This document shows positions 1 through 5,593 of a stretch of DNA of 7,820 bases, in pieces (positions within the stretch are counted from its first letter, which is position 1; each line of letters starts with the position of its first letter). A program made the translations under genes and the position numbers. Below the pieces are notes generated by a model, which was given only the letters and a program-made list of their open reading frames with translations, was not told the origin of the DNA and did not search any database. The stretch is from CAYGUK01 sp964352985 (lineage in GTDB: Bacteria > Pseudomonadota > Gammaproteobacteria > JAHCLG01). The stretch covers positions 1-7,820 of the forward strand of contig CAYGUK010000150.1 of the NCBI GenBank assembly GCA_964352985.1, read 5' to 3'.

Positions 1-1
1 T

Positions 2-781
2 CCACAACCTCTAGAGGAAATTATTGCAAATTGCCTTAGACTTTATGGTTTTGTTTTTTTAAAAGTGATCCCCATTAGTTTAATCATTGCAATCATTGCC
101 ATTGTTCCAGATACGCTAAAATTGGTACACGAAATTACAGAAACACAAGAAAAATTTTTATATTTAATTATTTTCATTCCATTATTAATTTGTCAGGCTA
201 TCTTGATTTTTCAGATTAATGAATTAATCCATCAACGAAAATGTTCATTACAACGAGCTTTAATTTTAATTCAGCATAAATTATTACCTTTAATACTTGT
301 GTTAATTATTTATAATGTGGTTTTACTTATTGGGCTCGCACTGTTTATTGTTCCTGGCATTATCATCGGTGTATTTTTCTTTTTTAGCTGGATAATCTTA
401 CTCTTTGAAGAGGTTAATATTTATGATGCTTTTAGTAAAAGTTTTGAATTAGTTCGACATCACTGGTGGCGTACCTTATCAGTCACGCTGATGTTCCTCG
501 TGGTAAATATTGCTCTAAGCCTTGTTTTATATTTACTCTCGATTGTTGCTAATCTCATTTTAAGCTTACCATTTATATTTTTACATTCCTTTGGTATTGG
601 TAATACCGAATACAGTATTATCGTTATTTCATTTATATTGATTGTGATCATGGGAACTATTCTTGCACCATTACCGATGTCTTTTGCTATCACGCAATAT
701 TATGATCTTAAATCGAGACAGCAAATAAATACGGATGTTGATCATAATGATGAACAAGATATCACTGATATCGTTATGTGA
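2..781 (+). CDS. Partial polytopic inner-membrane protein, YciC/UPF0259-like (5' end outside window)
   Basis: The frame is open to the left edge: 21 codons precede the GTG at 65, reading PQPLEEIIANCLRLYGFVFL and then K, so the true start lies outside. The visible 259 residues hold about six hydrophobic segments, near residues 16-36, 52-71, 95-116, 118-136, 159-190 and 204-230. They end in a short acidic, probably cytoplasmic tail (DVDHNDEQDITD). The core pattern is a helix ending FIVPGIIIGV (115-124), another hydrophobic helix, then an amphipathic stretch DAFSKSFELVRHHWWRT (142-158). This is the arrangement seen in YciC/UPF0259 and in membrane domains of the glycerophosphodiester-phosphodiesterase type. 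The molecular function of these proteins is poorly defined, so I assign none. The gene converges with the large minus-strand gene, with 15 bp between stop codons and no clear terminator. Membrane location is sure; the family name is a resemblance judged by eye. Confidence 0.8.
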   Translation, partial: PQPLEEIIANCLRLYGFVFLKVIPISLIIAIIAIVPDTLKLVHEITETQEKFLYLIIFIPLLICQAILIFQINELIHQRKCSLQRALILIQHKLLPLILVLIIYNVVLLIGLALFIVPGIIIGVFFFFSWIILLFEEVNIYDAFSKSFELVRHHWWRTLSVTLMFLVVNIALSLVLYLLSIVANLILSLPFIFLHSFGIGNTEYSIIVISFILIVIMGTILAPLPMSFAITQYYDLKSRQQINTDVDHNDEQDITDIVM

Positions 782-796
782 AATTTATACTTTTGA

Positions 797-2533
797 TTAT
801 GTTAATCGCTTCAGTAAATAAGAATTTTTTGCAGAATCTTCAATATTTTCTTTTTCAGTGCTATCACCACCTTGTGGCTGTAATCTACTCGATTTTCGTC
901 TACTAACAGCTTCTTTATGTTTTGCGCCTGATCTTGGTGTTGTAGTAAAAAATCGAGCTTGACTGTTAGTCATTGGTGAAAAAAGTGAAGACGGCACCAA
1001 ACCATGTGAAAGCATTTGTGCTTGAACTAACTTCGCAAAGTTTTTAGGTGGAACATATGGTGTTGCGGGATCATATTCTTGTGTGACTGCAATTTCTTTC
1101 TTTTGCTTAGGATGTGTTGCACGAATAGTATATTTGCAAGAAAGCGGATAACCACTTTCCATACTTTGCGTTTCACACTCTACAACAACTTTCCAACCAG
1201 CTAAACGTAACGTTTCAACTATTCTTGAACGTTGTATTTCTTCGGAATTCTTATGGTTAATACCAAATTGCAAATTAATCGCATGTTGCGGACCAATGAG
1301 AGAAACTAACACGGCATTATCATCAATGTTAGTGCCATAATTATCAAGCACCATTTTTGCACGTTCAATTTGAGTAGCGGCTAAACTAAGTAGTTTCATT
1401 CCTTTTATTTTCATATCCGCTTCACTTGCTATTTCTGGTGGTAATTCTATAAATAGTTTATGTGTTTTACCTTTATAGTTAAATTTCAACATTTCAAATT
1501 TTGTTTTGCCATTCGCATAATATTTTTTCACCATTGATTCTGCATATTCCAATGGCACGGCGGCAAACATGCGCAGCGACCCCCCTAAACTGCCATGATC
1601 AATTTTATGACATAACTCACCACGAAATGGCTTCCCTAAAATATCTCGACCTGCTTCTTTCCCAGTAAAGCCATATTTTTGAGTTAAAGTCGCTACCCTC
1701 ATCTTTGACTTTTCTTTTTTTGACATATTTCCCATACGCAAAAAACAGGGTAATTGCGAACGATGTTTTAATAGTTTTGCTTTTGGATCTCCTGGCAACA
1801 AGACAGTAAAAACTTGGATCTTCCCAGTGGGACAAGGGCCTCGTAATCTTATAAGGAATGACTTATTAGAATCTTGAACTTTAAGCCGTTTTGCTGCTAA
1901 TGCTTGTTGCGATCTCGGCGTAGGTTGCGATACGGTATCCGTTTTAACATAAATATGAAGTGTCGATTTACCGCTGTTTAAATCTTCAGTGAAATCCGTT
2001 TTAATATAATGAGAACCGCCTGGACTCACTAATTGGTGAGGATTTTTTGGAGATAAAGTACAAGTTTCATAGCGCACACCTTTTAGCTTGTATGTGGTCA
2101 TTGAAGTTTCCACGTAACCAGCATATTGAGAAGATTCCATTTGCTTACGATAATAAGGCATCATGGATTTTGATTGATGTTTTTTATCCTCATGTGCTTT
2201 TTTTACCGATGGCTCATCTTGAGCTGATACTATAGAACTTGATGGTACAGAGGTGGTCACAATATTTTGAGGTGATAGAACTGGGACAGTTAAACTCAGT
2301 CCACTCCCGCCCCCTACATTAGGTGGTGAATTTAAATGAAGACTACTCACATCTGATAATGTTGTTCTGAGTGCTGGAAAACTTTGACTAGATTGAGAAT
2401 CTAACGTAGCAGTAATTTTTAATGAACTACTATTATCCTTGGTAACTTCTTTTGTTAATTTTTCTTTCTTTTTGGCTCTTCGTTCAGCGCGTTTTAGTCT
2501 TTCTATAGCAGATGAGTCAGGACTTGAAAGCAT
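797..2533 (-). CDS. Uncharacterised 578-aa basic protein; candidate secreted, nucleus-targeted effector
   Basis: I do not recognise a family. Residues 12-25 are strongly basic (RLKRAERRAKKKEK). Residues 33-110 form a Ser/Thr/Pro-rich, probably disordered linker. Residues about 120-500 look folded, alternating strand-like and helical stretches, and the C-terminus (from about 520) is again basic and Ser-rich. No signal peptide or membrane segment is visible. AAKRLKVQD (213-221) closely resembles the c-Myc nuclear-localisation signal PAAKRVKLD. RRKSSR (545-550) is a further basic cluster, and EKENIED (560-566), 13 residues from the end, resembles the Glu-rich E-block of Dot/Icm type IV substrates. 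The start ATG follows an A-rich stretch without a clear Shine-Dalgarno; a TATAAT lies 32 bp upstream. It follows dut on the same strand after a 108-bp gap and probably has its own promoter. The long uninterrupted frame supports a real gene; the effector role is inference. Confidence 0.85.
   Translation of the reverse strand: MLSSPDSSAIERLKRAERRAKKKEKLTKEVTKDNSSSLKITATLDSQSSQSFPALRTTLSDVSSLHLNSPPNVGGGSGLSLTVPVLSPQNIVTTSVPSSSIVSAQDEPSVKKAHEDKKHQSKSMMPYYRKQMESSQYAGYVETSMTTYKLKGVRYETCTLSPKNPHQLVSPGGSHYIKTDFTEDLNSGKSTLHIYVKTDTVSQPTPRSQQALAAKRLKVQDSNKSFLIRLRGPCPTGKIQVFTVLLPGDPKAKLLKHRSQLPCFLRMGNMSKKEKSKMRVATLTQKYGFTGKEAGRDILGKPFRGELCHKIDHGSLGGSLRMFAAVPLEYAESMVKKYYANGKTKFEMLKFNYKGKTHKLFIELPPEIASEADMKIKGMKLLSLAATQIERAKMVLDNYGTNIDDNAVLVSLIGPQHAINLQFGINHKNSEEIQRSRIVETLRLAGWKVVVECETQSMESGYPLSCKYTIRATHPKQKKEIAVTQEYDPATPYVPPKNFAKLVQAQMLSHGLVPSSLFSPMTNSQARFFTTTPRSGAKHKEAVSRRKSSRLQPQGGDSTEKENIEDSAKNSYLLKRLT
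836..856 (-). other. Glu-rich C-terminal tail resembling a Dot/Icm E-block
   Basis: Codons for residues 560-566 read EKENIED, ending 12 residues before the C-terminus. Many Legionella and Coxiella Dot/Icm effectors carry a short Glu-rich block at about this distance from the end. The match is loose, and no secretion-system gene is in the window. Confidence 0.3.
1871..1897 (-). other. c-Myc-like monopartite nuclear-localisation motif in the 578-aa protein
   Basis: Codons for residues 213-221 read AAKRLKVQD. The c-Myc signal is PAAKRVKLD; the core AAKR-hydrophobic-K-hydrophobic and a nearby Asp are kept. The motif sits between two predicted folded segments, next to TPRSQQ (205-210), so it may be exposed. 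Similarity is by eye; function in a host is inference. Confidence 0.4.
2459..2500 (-). other. Basic cluster at N-terminus of the 578-aa protein
   Basis: Codons for residues 12-25 read RLKRAERRAKKKEK, with ten Lys/Arg in fourteen residues. Such a cluster can act as a nuclear or nucleolar localisation signal in a host cell, or bind nucleic acid. It would also fit an exposed helix with no targeting role. Confidence 0.4.
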
Positions 2534-2565
2534 TTCTTATTTTCTTTTATAACAATTAATGGACG

Positions 2566-2595
2566 ATTATACTCCAAAAACCCTGGGAATATCAC
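2566..2595 (-). promoter_or_regulatory. Putative sigma-70 promoter of the 578-aa protein gene
   Basis: On the minus strand a perfect -10 box TATAAT (2571-2566) lies 18 bp after GTGATA (2595-2590), a 4-of-6 match to the -35 consensus. Transcription would start near 2559, leaving a leader of about 25 nt. The -35 box falls in one arm of the inverted repeat at 2591-2620, so it could be regulated. Confidence 0.4.
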
Positions 2596-2620
2596 CCGAA
2601 AAAACTACCTATTTGGTGAT
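2591..2620. repeat. 6-bp inverted repeat ATCACC / GGTGAT between dut and the 578-aa gene
   Basis: ATCACC (2591-2596) and GGTGAT (2615-2620) are exact inverted repeats separated by 18 bp. On the minus strand a T6 run lies inside the loop rather than after the stem, so it is a poor intrinsic terminator for dut. An operator overlapping the downstream -35 box is as likely. Chance is possible at this length. Confidence 0.25.
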
Positions 2621-2641
2621 GTTTAGAAAGTAAGATATTAA

Positions 2642-3094
2642 TCAAACACCGGTCGATCCAAAACCACCTTCACCGCGTTGTGATTGAATAAATTCATCAA
2701 CAACTTCAAAATTAGCTTGTAATACAGGTACTAACACTAATTGTGCTAATCTGTCACCCGGCATAATCGTAAAATGATCTTGGCTTCGATTCCAAACAGA
2801 AACCATTAATGGACCTTGGTAATCAGAATCGATTAAACCCACTAAATTGCCTAGAACAATCCCTTTTTTATGGCCTAAACCTGAGCGCGGTAAAATCATC
2901 GCCGCATAATGAGGATCCGCAATATAAATAGAAATTCCACTCGCAACTAAAATCGTTGCACCAGGCAGAAGTTGAGTTGGCCCATCAACACAAGCTCGAA
3001 GATCAAGTCCCGCACTTCCACTGGTTTCGTATTGAGGTAATGGAAACTCTGTGCCTATCCGTTTATCTAAAATTTTTACTTGAACCGTTTTCAT
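2642..3094 (-). CDS. dut: Deoxyuridine 5'-triphosphate nucleotidohydrolase (dUTPase)
   Basis: Hydrolyses dUTP to dUMP and pyrophosphate, keeping uracil out of DNA and feeding dTMP synthesis; the family is a cytoplasmic homotrimer. All five motifs are present in order: AGLDLRA (28-34), PRSGLGHKKG (69-78), GLIDSDYQG (86-94) with the catalytic Asp89, GDRLAQLVLVPV (113-124) and the C-terminal Gly-rich arm RGEGGFGSTG (140-149) that closes over the substrate. At 150 residues it has the usual bacterial length, and it ends just after motif V as expected. The ATG start overlaps the coaBC stop as ATGA, which fixes the start and suggests translational coupling. The coaBC-dut pair is a common gammaproteobacterial arrangement. 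No terminator is evident before the next minus-strand gene, so some read-through may occur. Confidence 0.98.
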   Translation of the reverse strand: MKTVQVKILDKRIGTEFPLPQYETSGSAGLDLRACVDGPTQLLPGATILVASGISIYIADPHYAAMILPRSGLGHKKGIVLGNLVGLIDSDYQGPLMVSVWNRSQDHFTIMPGDRLAQLVLVPVLQANFEVVDEFIQSQRGEGGFGSTGV

Positions 3095-4293
3095 GTCATC
3101 AACTCACTTATCATTAACATTAATAATTGCCGGGCTAATTTAGTTTTCGATTGTTTTGGAAATGCTTGGCTTTGATCCCGCCAAAGCGCGGTCACTTGAT
3201 TATCATCACTATCAAAACCAATCCCAGATTGCGTCACATCATTGGCAATAATCATATCGAGATTTTTATTTTTTAATTTTTGTTCGGCTTTAGCAATCAC
3301 CTCTTCAGTTTGCGCAGCAAAGCCTAGACACAAGGGCTTAGGTTTTAAAGCTGCTACACTCGCAATAATATCTTTATTACGAACGAGATTAAGTGTCATT
3401 TCTGAATGACCACTTGCTATTTTTTGCAATGATTTTTTAGCCATTCGATAATCTGCAATGGCCGCCGCACCAATAAAAATATCACAATCGCTAATTCTTT
3501 CATGCACGGCACGATACATGTCATCAGCACTTGTCACGTTTATCGTATTAATTTTCGGATTTGGGATGATATGACTTGGCCCTAAAATTAAATCGACACT
3601 AGCACCAAATTCGTAGGCCGCTTCGGCCATAGCATGTCCCATTTTGCCGGAACTTTTATTCCCAATAAAACGCACCGGATCAATCGCTTCAAATGTTGGG
3701 CCTGCAGTGACTAAAACATGTTTACCGGATAAATGTTTATTATGAAAAAACGCTGCCGCTTTTTGTGCAATTTCTTGCGGCTCAAGCATGCGACCTAATC
3801 CAACATCACCACAAGCTTGCTCACCACTTGCTGGTCCCAAAATTGTTATATGACGATTTTTTAATGTTGATAAATTATCTTGGGTCGCAATATTCGCCCA
3901 CATTTTTTCATTCATCGCGGGTGCCAAGGCCACAGGCGCTTCGGTGGCTAAACATAAAGTCGTTAATAAATCATTGGCTTCACCATGCGCTAAACGCGCA
4001 ATAAAATTAGCACTCGCGGGGGCAATTAAAATTAAATCAGCCATCCGGGCTAATTCAATATGTCCCATCGCAAATTCAGCTTCGGTATCTAATAAATTTT
4101 CCCGAACTTTATTATGACTAACGGCTTGCAAAGACAAGGGGGTAATAAACTCTCGCGCAGCTTCAGTCATCACCACAATAACGTTTGCACCTAAATCTCT
4201 TAGACGACGCACTAAATCAGGTGACTTATAAGCAGCAATGCCGCCACTGACACCTAAGATAATGTTTTTGTACTTTAATGATTTTTCACTCAT
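3091..4293 (-). CDS. coaBC: Bifunctional phosphopantothenoylcysteine decarboxylase / phosphopantothenate-cysteine ligase
   Basis: Carries out two steps of coenzyme A synthesis: CTP-dependent joining of 4'-phosphopantothenate to cysteine (CoaB), then FMN-dependent decarboxylation to 4'-phosphopantetheine (CoaC). The N-terminal CoaC part (about 8-185) has the flavoprotein motif GVSGGIAAYK (14-23), catalytic His78 in GHIEL, the substrate motif PAMNEKMW (125-132) with Asn128, and Cys161 in ACGDVGLGRM. The CoaB part (about 189-400) has TAGPT (196-200), DPVRFIGNKSSGKMG (205-219) with Asn212 at the position of E. coli Asn210, AAAIADYR (276-283), Lys291, and ANDV (350-353). At 400 residues it matches the usual fused form. 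The ATG at 4293 has no obvious Shine-Dalgarno; a TATAAT lies 20 bp upstream, implying a very short leader. It overlaps dut by 4 bp and stands divergent from radC, with two extra genes between. Confidence 0.97.
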   Translation of the reverse strand: MSEKSLKYKNIILGVSGGIAAYKSPDLVRRLRDLGANVIVVMTEAAREFITPLSLQAVSHNKVRENLLDTEAEFAMGHIELARMADLILIAPASANFIARLAHGEANDLLTTLCLATEAPVALAPAMNEKMWANIATQDNLSTLKNRHITILGPASGEQACGDVGLGRMLEPQEIAQKAAAFFHNKHLSGKHVLVTAGPTFEAIDPVRFIGNKSSGKMGHAMAEAAYEFGASVDLILGPSHIIPNPKINTINVTSADDMYRAVHERISDCDIFIGAAAIADYRMAKKSLQKIASGHSEMTLNLVRNKDIIASVAALKPKPLCLGFAAQTEEVIAKAEQKLKNKNLDMIIANDVTQSGIGFDSDDNQVTALWRDQSQAFPKQSKTKLARQLLMLMISELMT

Positions 4294-4313
4294 GGCATGG
4301 GATTGTACGGGTT

Positions 4314-4319
4314 ATTATA
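4314..4319 (-). promoter_or_regulatory. Putative -10 box of the coaBC-dut operon
   Basis: A perfect TATAAT on the minus strand lies 20 bp before the coaBC ATG, implying a leader of only about 13 nt. No good -35 box is found 16-18 bp further upstream, so the call rests on the -10 alone in AT-rich DNA. Confidence 0.35.
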
Positions 4320-4494
4320 AAACATTCAACTAGATTACTGATTTATATTGAATTAGATTGTAATAGTGAACTACAGATGGATATTATTATATAAAGCTAA
4401 GCTTAGACTTTTTCACCCAGGATGACCTATTACGCCTTCATTAAAATTCAATAAAATAGATAAATTTGTCCTTAATTAAACATTTCAGAATAGA

Positions 4495-4520
4495 ATAAAA
4501 CCAAATATATTTGGCTTTAT
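4495..4520. repeat. 26-bp near-perfect AT-rich palindrome upstream of the first ankyrin-like gene
   Basis: The core CCAAATATATTTGG (4501-4514) is a perfect 14-bp palindrome. It extends to 4495-4520, with 12 of 13 base pairs matching; the only mismatch is 4500/4515. It overlaps the putative -35 box of the 4583 gene and ends 62 bp before its ATG, a position suited to a dimeric regulator. As RNA it could also form a hairpin. The cognate regulator is unknown. Confidence 0.5.
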
Positions 4521-4543
4521 AAAATATAGAAACTCTATATAAT
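4516..4543 (+). promoter_or_regulatory. Putative sigma-70 promoter of the first ankyrin-like gene
   Basis: TTTATA (4516-4521, 4 of 6 bases matching the -35 consensus) and a perfect TATAAT (4538-4543) are separated by 16 bp. Transcription would begin near 4550, giving a leader of about 33 nt that contains the AAGGA ribosome-binding site. The -35 box overlaps the right arm of the 4495-4520 palindrome. Confidence 0.45.
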
Positions 4544-4571
4544 TCACGCGCCTCTTTTAAAAATAAATCAT

Positions 4572-4576
4572 AAGGA
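4572..4576 (+). promoter_or_regulatory. Shine-Dalgarno site of the first ankyrin-like gene
   Basis: AAGGA lies 6 bp before the ATG at 4583. It is one of the clearest ribosome-binding sites in the window and supports translation of this short frame from that start. Confidence 0.6.
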
Positions 4577-4582
4577 AAAAAC

Positions 4583-4819
4583 ATGTTTTCTAAGCCTGTC
4601 GACCAAGCACTCCATTTTTTATATGTTATAAATTTACATGAGGCAATAGCTTCAAATGATCTTGATCAAGTTAAAAAGATATTAACTCATTGGCATTCGG
4701 CATTTACTAGCAAACATCCCTATACATCGAAAACTGCATTAGAATTAGTTCAAGATACTTCATCAGATATAAACCAAAATGAAACTCATCAATTCATCCA
4801 ACAACGCTTCAGTCAATGA
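4583..4819 (+). CDS. Small ankyrin-like protein (78 aa), function unknown
   Basis: The segment LHEAIASNDLDQVKKIL (18-34) matches the helix-turn-helix of an ankyrin repeat (hydrophobic/Ala pairs, small residue-Asp-Leu at the turn, then xxVxxIL). A second, degenerate unit may follow from KTALELVQDT (50-59). Proteins with one or two ankyrin units usually need a partner or capping helices to be stable, so this may be a binding module, or the remnant of a longer protein. There is no signal peptide or membrane segment. The Shine-Dalgarno AAGGA, an upstream TATAAT and a well-placed ATG argue that it is expressed. It shares strand and fold type with the gene 108 bp downstream, but that spacing and a second TATAAT suggest separate transcription. 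A host-directed role is possible but not shown. Confidence 0.7.
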   Translation: MFSKPVDQALHFLYVINLHEAIASNDLDQVKKILTHWHSAFTSKHPYTSKTALELVQDTSSDINQNETHQFIQQRFSQ

Positions 4820-4886
4820 TTTCAATGCAAATTGTAAAAATATGATTAATTAACAATCCCGATTTATGAACTAGTATATTTACCGA

Positions 4887-4914
4887 ATCACAATTAACAT
4901 GGATGTTATATAAT
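4887..4914 (+). promoter_or_regulatory. Putative promoter of the second ankyrin-like gene
   Basis: A perfect TATAAT (4909-4914) lies 16 bp after ATCACA (4887-4892, 4 of 6 to the -35 consensus). The predicted start of transcription, near 4921, is only about 7 nt before the ATG at 4928, so the transcript would be almost leaderless. The DNA is very AT-rich, so a chance match is possible. Confidence 0.35.
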
Positions 4915-4927
4915 AATAACATAAAGA

Positions 4928-5470
4928 ATGATTGAAATGCCCACTCCAGCTCCTGGTTTTTTTTATACGCCGACTAGAAGAGAACTAGTGGAAACCATAA
5001 TAATTGATGCTGAAACCGGTGATATTGACGAACTTACAAGCGTGTTAAATCATTCACCACATATCGTCAATGATTTAGACGAAGCAAGAGGTGTGCCCGT
5101 CTTATTTGTCGCAGGGCAAGCACAGCAAGATGAGATAATCATTCTGCTACTCACTCAATATAATGCAAGTCTAGATCAAATTAGAGAGATCGCTAATCAT
5201 AATTCTTCCAATCAACCTATTTTAAATTATATTTTGCAAATCAAAAAAGATTTTGATACCCAACAAAATAAGAAAAAGAATATTGCATTTTTGATGGGTA
5301 ACAACCACACCGTTAACCCCAATGATCCTATTTCAGCTTCTTTTCTTAAATCTGATTTACTCGATGAAAATCTTATAAAAATTATTTTTTATTTAGCCAA
5401 CCAAAGAAGTACCATGCCAGAGTTAGAGACTTCAGCACCTTCGCCTAGCACACCTCGCAGAGGATCTTAA
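4928..5470 (+). CDS. Ankyrin-like protein (180 aa) with Ser/Pro-rich tail, function unknown
   Basis: Residues about 20-85 fit two degenerate ankyrin repeats. The first is IIIDAETGDIDELTSVL (24-40) with the loop reaching IVNDLDEARG (46-55); the second is VPVLFVAGQAQQDEIIILLL (56-75) followed by NASLDQI (79-85). A further helix lies at 97-110, then a Lys-rich stretch (KKKN, 115-118), a hydrophobic helix at 146-158, and a Ser/Thr/Pro tail ending SPSTPRRGS. No signal peptide or membrane segment is seen. An in-frame TAA at 4922 restricts the start to the ATG at 4928 or Met4 at 4937; neither has a good Shine-Dalgarno. Ankyrin proteins are frequent effectors in intracellular bacteria, but also act inside the bacterium, so the role is open. 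It lies 123 bp before radC on the same strand. Confidence 0.8.
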   Translation: MIEMPTPAPGFFYTPTRRELVETIIIDAETGDIDELTSVLNHSPHIVNDLDEARGVPVLFVAGQAQQDEIIILLLTQYNASLDQIREIANHNSSNQPILNYILQIKKDFDTQQNKKKNIAFLMGNNHTVNPNDPISASFLKSDLLDENLIKIIFYLANQRSTMPELETSAPSPSTPRRGS

Positions 5471-5478
5471 CATGATGA

Positions 5479-5496
5479 TAAGCTCCATTAAGCTTA
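5479..5496. repeat. Short inverted repeat after the second ankyrin-like gene
   Basis: TAAGCT (5479-5484) and AGCTTA (5491-5496) can pair across a 6-nt loop just after the stop codon. There is no T-run downstream, so it is not a convincing intrinsic terminator. It may be chance. Confidence 0.2.
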
Positions 5497-5525
5497 CAAA
5501 CTTTTGCACAGACTAATTATAAATC

Positions 5526-5554
5526 TTGAATCCATGTAAAACCTAAATTAAAAT
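5526..5554 (+). promoter_or_regulatory. Putative sigma-70 promoter of radC
   Basis: TTGAAT (5526-5531) and TAAAAT (5549-5554) are separated by the optimal 17 bp. Transcription would start near 5561, leaving a leader of about 33 nt that holds the GAGG ribosome-binding site. It lies fully in the gap after the ankyrin-like gene, so radC can be transcribed independently of the inserted genes. Confidence 0.45.
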
Positions 5555-5584
5555 TTCAAATGCTAATCATGGGACATTTATTAT

Positions 5585-5588
5585 GAGG
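5585..5588 (+). promoter_or_regulatory. Shine-Dalgarno site of radC
   Basis: GAGG sits 5 bp before the ATG at 5594 and decides the start, giving a protein of the standard RadC length. Confidence 0.6.
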
Positions 5589-5593
5589 TTAAC

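Noticed and set aside
65..67. GTG as the start codon of the membrane protein
   Set aside because: The frame is open upstream to the window edge and the extra residues continue the first hydrophobic segment. There is no ribosome-binding site before it, so the gene is 5'-truncated by the window.
1617..1835. Short minus-strand open frame inside the 578-aa protein gene, in another frame
   Set aside because: It is nested in a long continuous frame and its product has a random-looking composition. A programmed frameshift is not supported by any slippery site I could see.
3765..4004. Plus-strand open frame opposite coaBC
   Set aside because: It lies wholly inside coaBC on the other strand, has no ribosome-binding site, and its translation shows no domain. 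It is a shadow of the coaBC codons.
4495..4520. Palindrome read as an intrinsic terminator
   Set aside because: It has an AT-only centre, no T-run after it, and no gene ends just upstream on either strand.
4294..4582. Possible tRNA or structured RNA in the gap before the first ankyrin-like gene
   Set aside because: No cloverleaf or T-loop-like sequence is present. The 289 bp are very AT-rich and hold only the promoters and the palindrome described.
4472..4853. TTAATTAA at 4472-4479 and again at 4846-4853 as paired regulatory sites (e.g. PmrA boxes)
   Set aside because: A single 8-bp AT palindrome is common in such DNA. The tandem half-site spacing expected of a PmrA box is absent.
4294..5593. 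Insertion sequence or integron carrying the ankyrin-like genes
   Set aside because: No transposase or integrase, terminal inverted repeat or attC-like site was found; only the weak 7-bp repeats at the ends.
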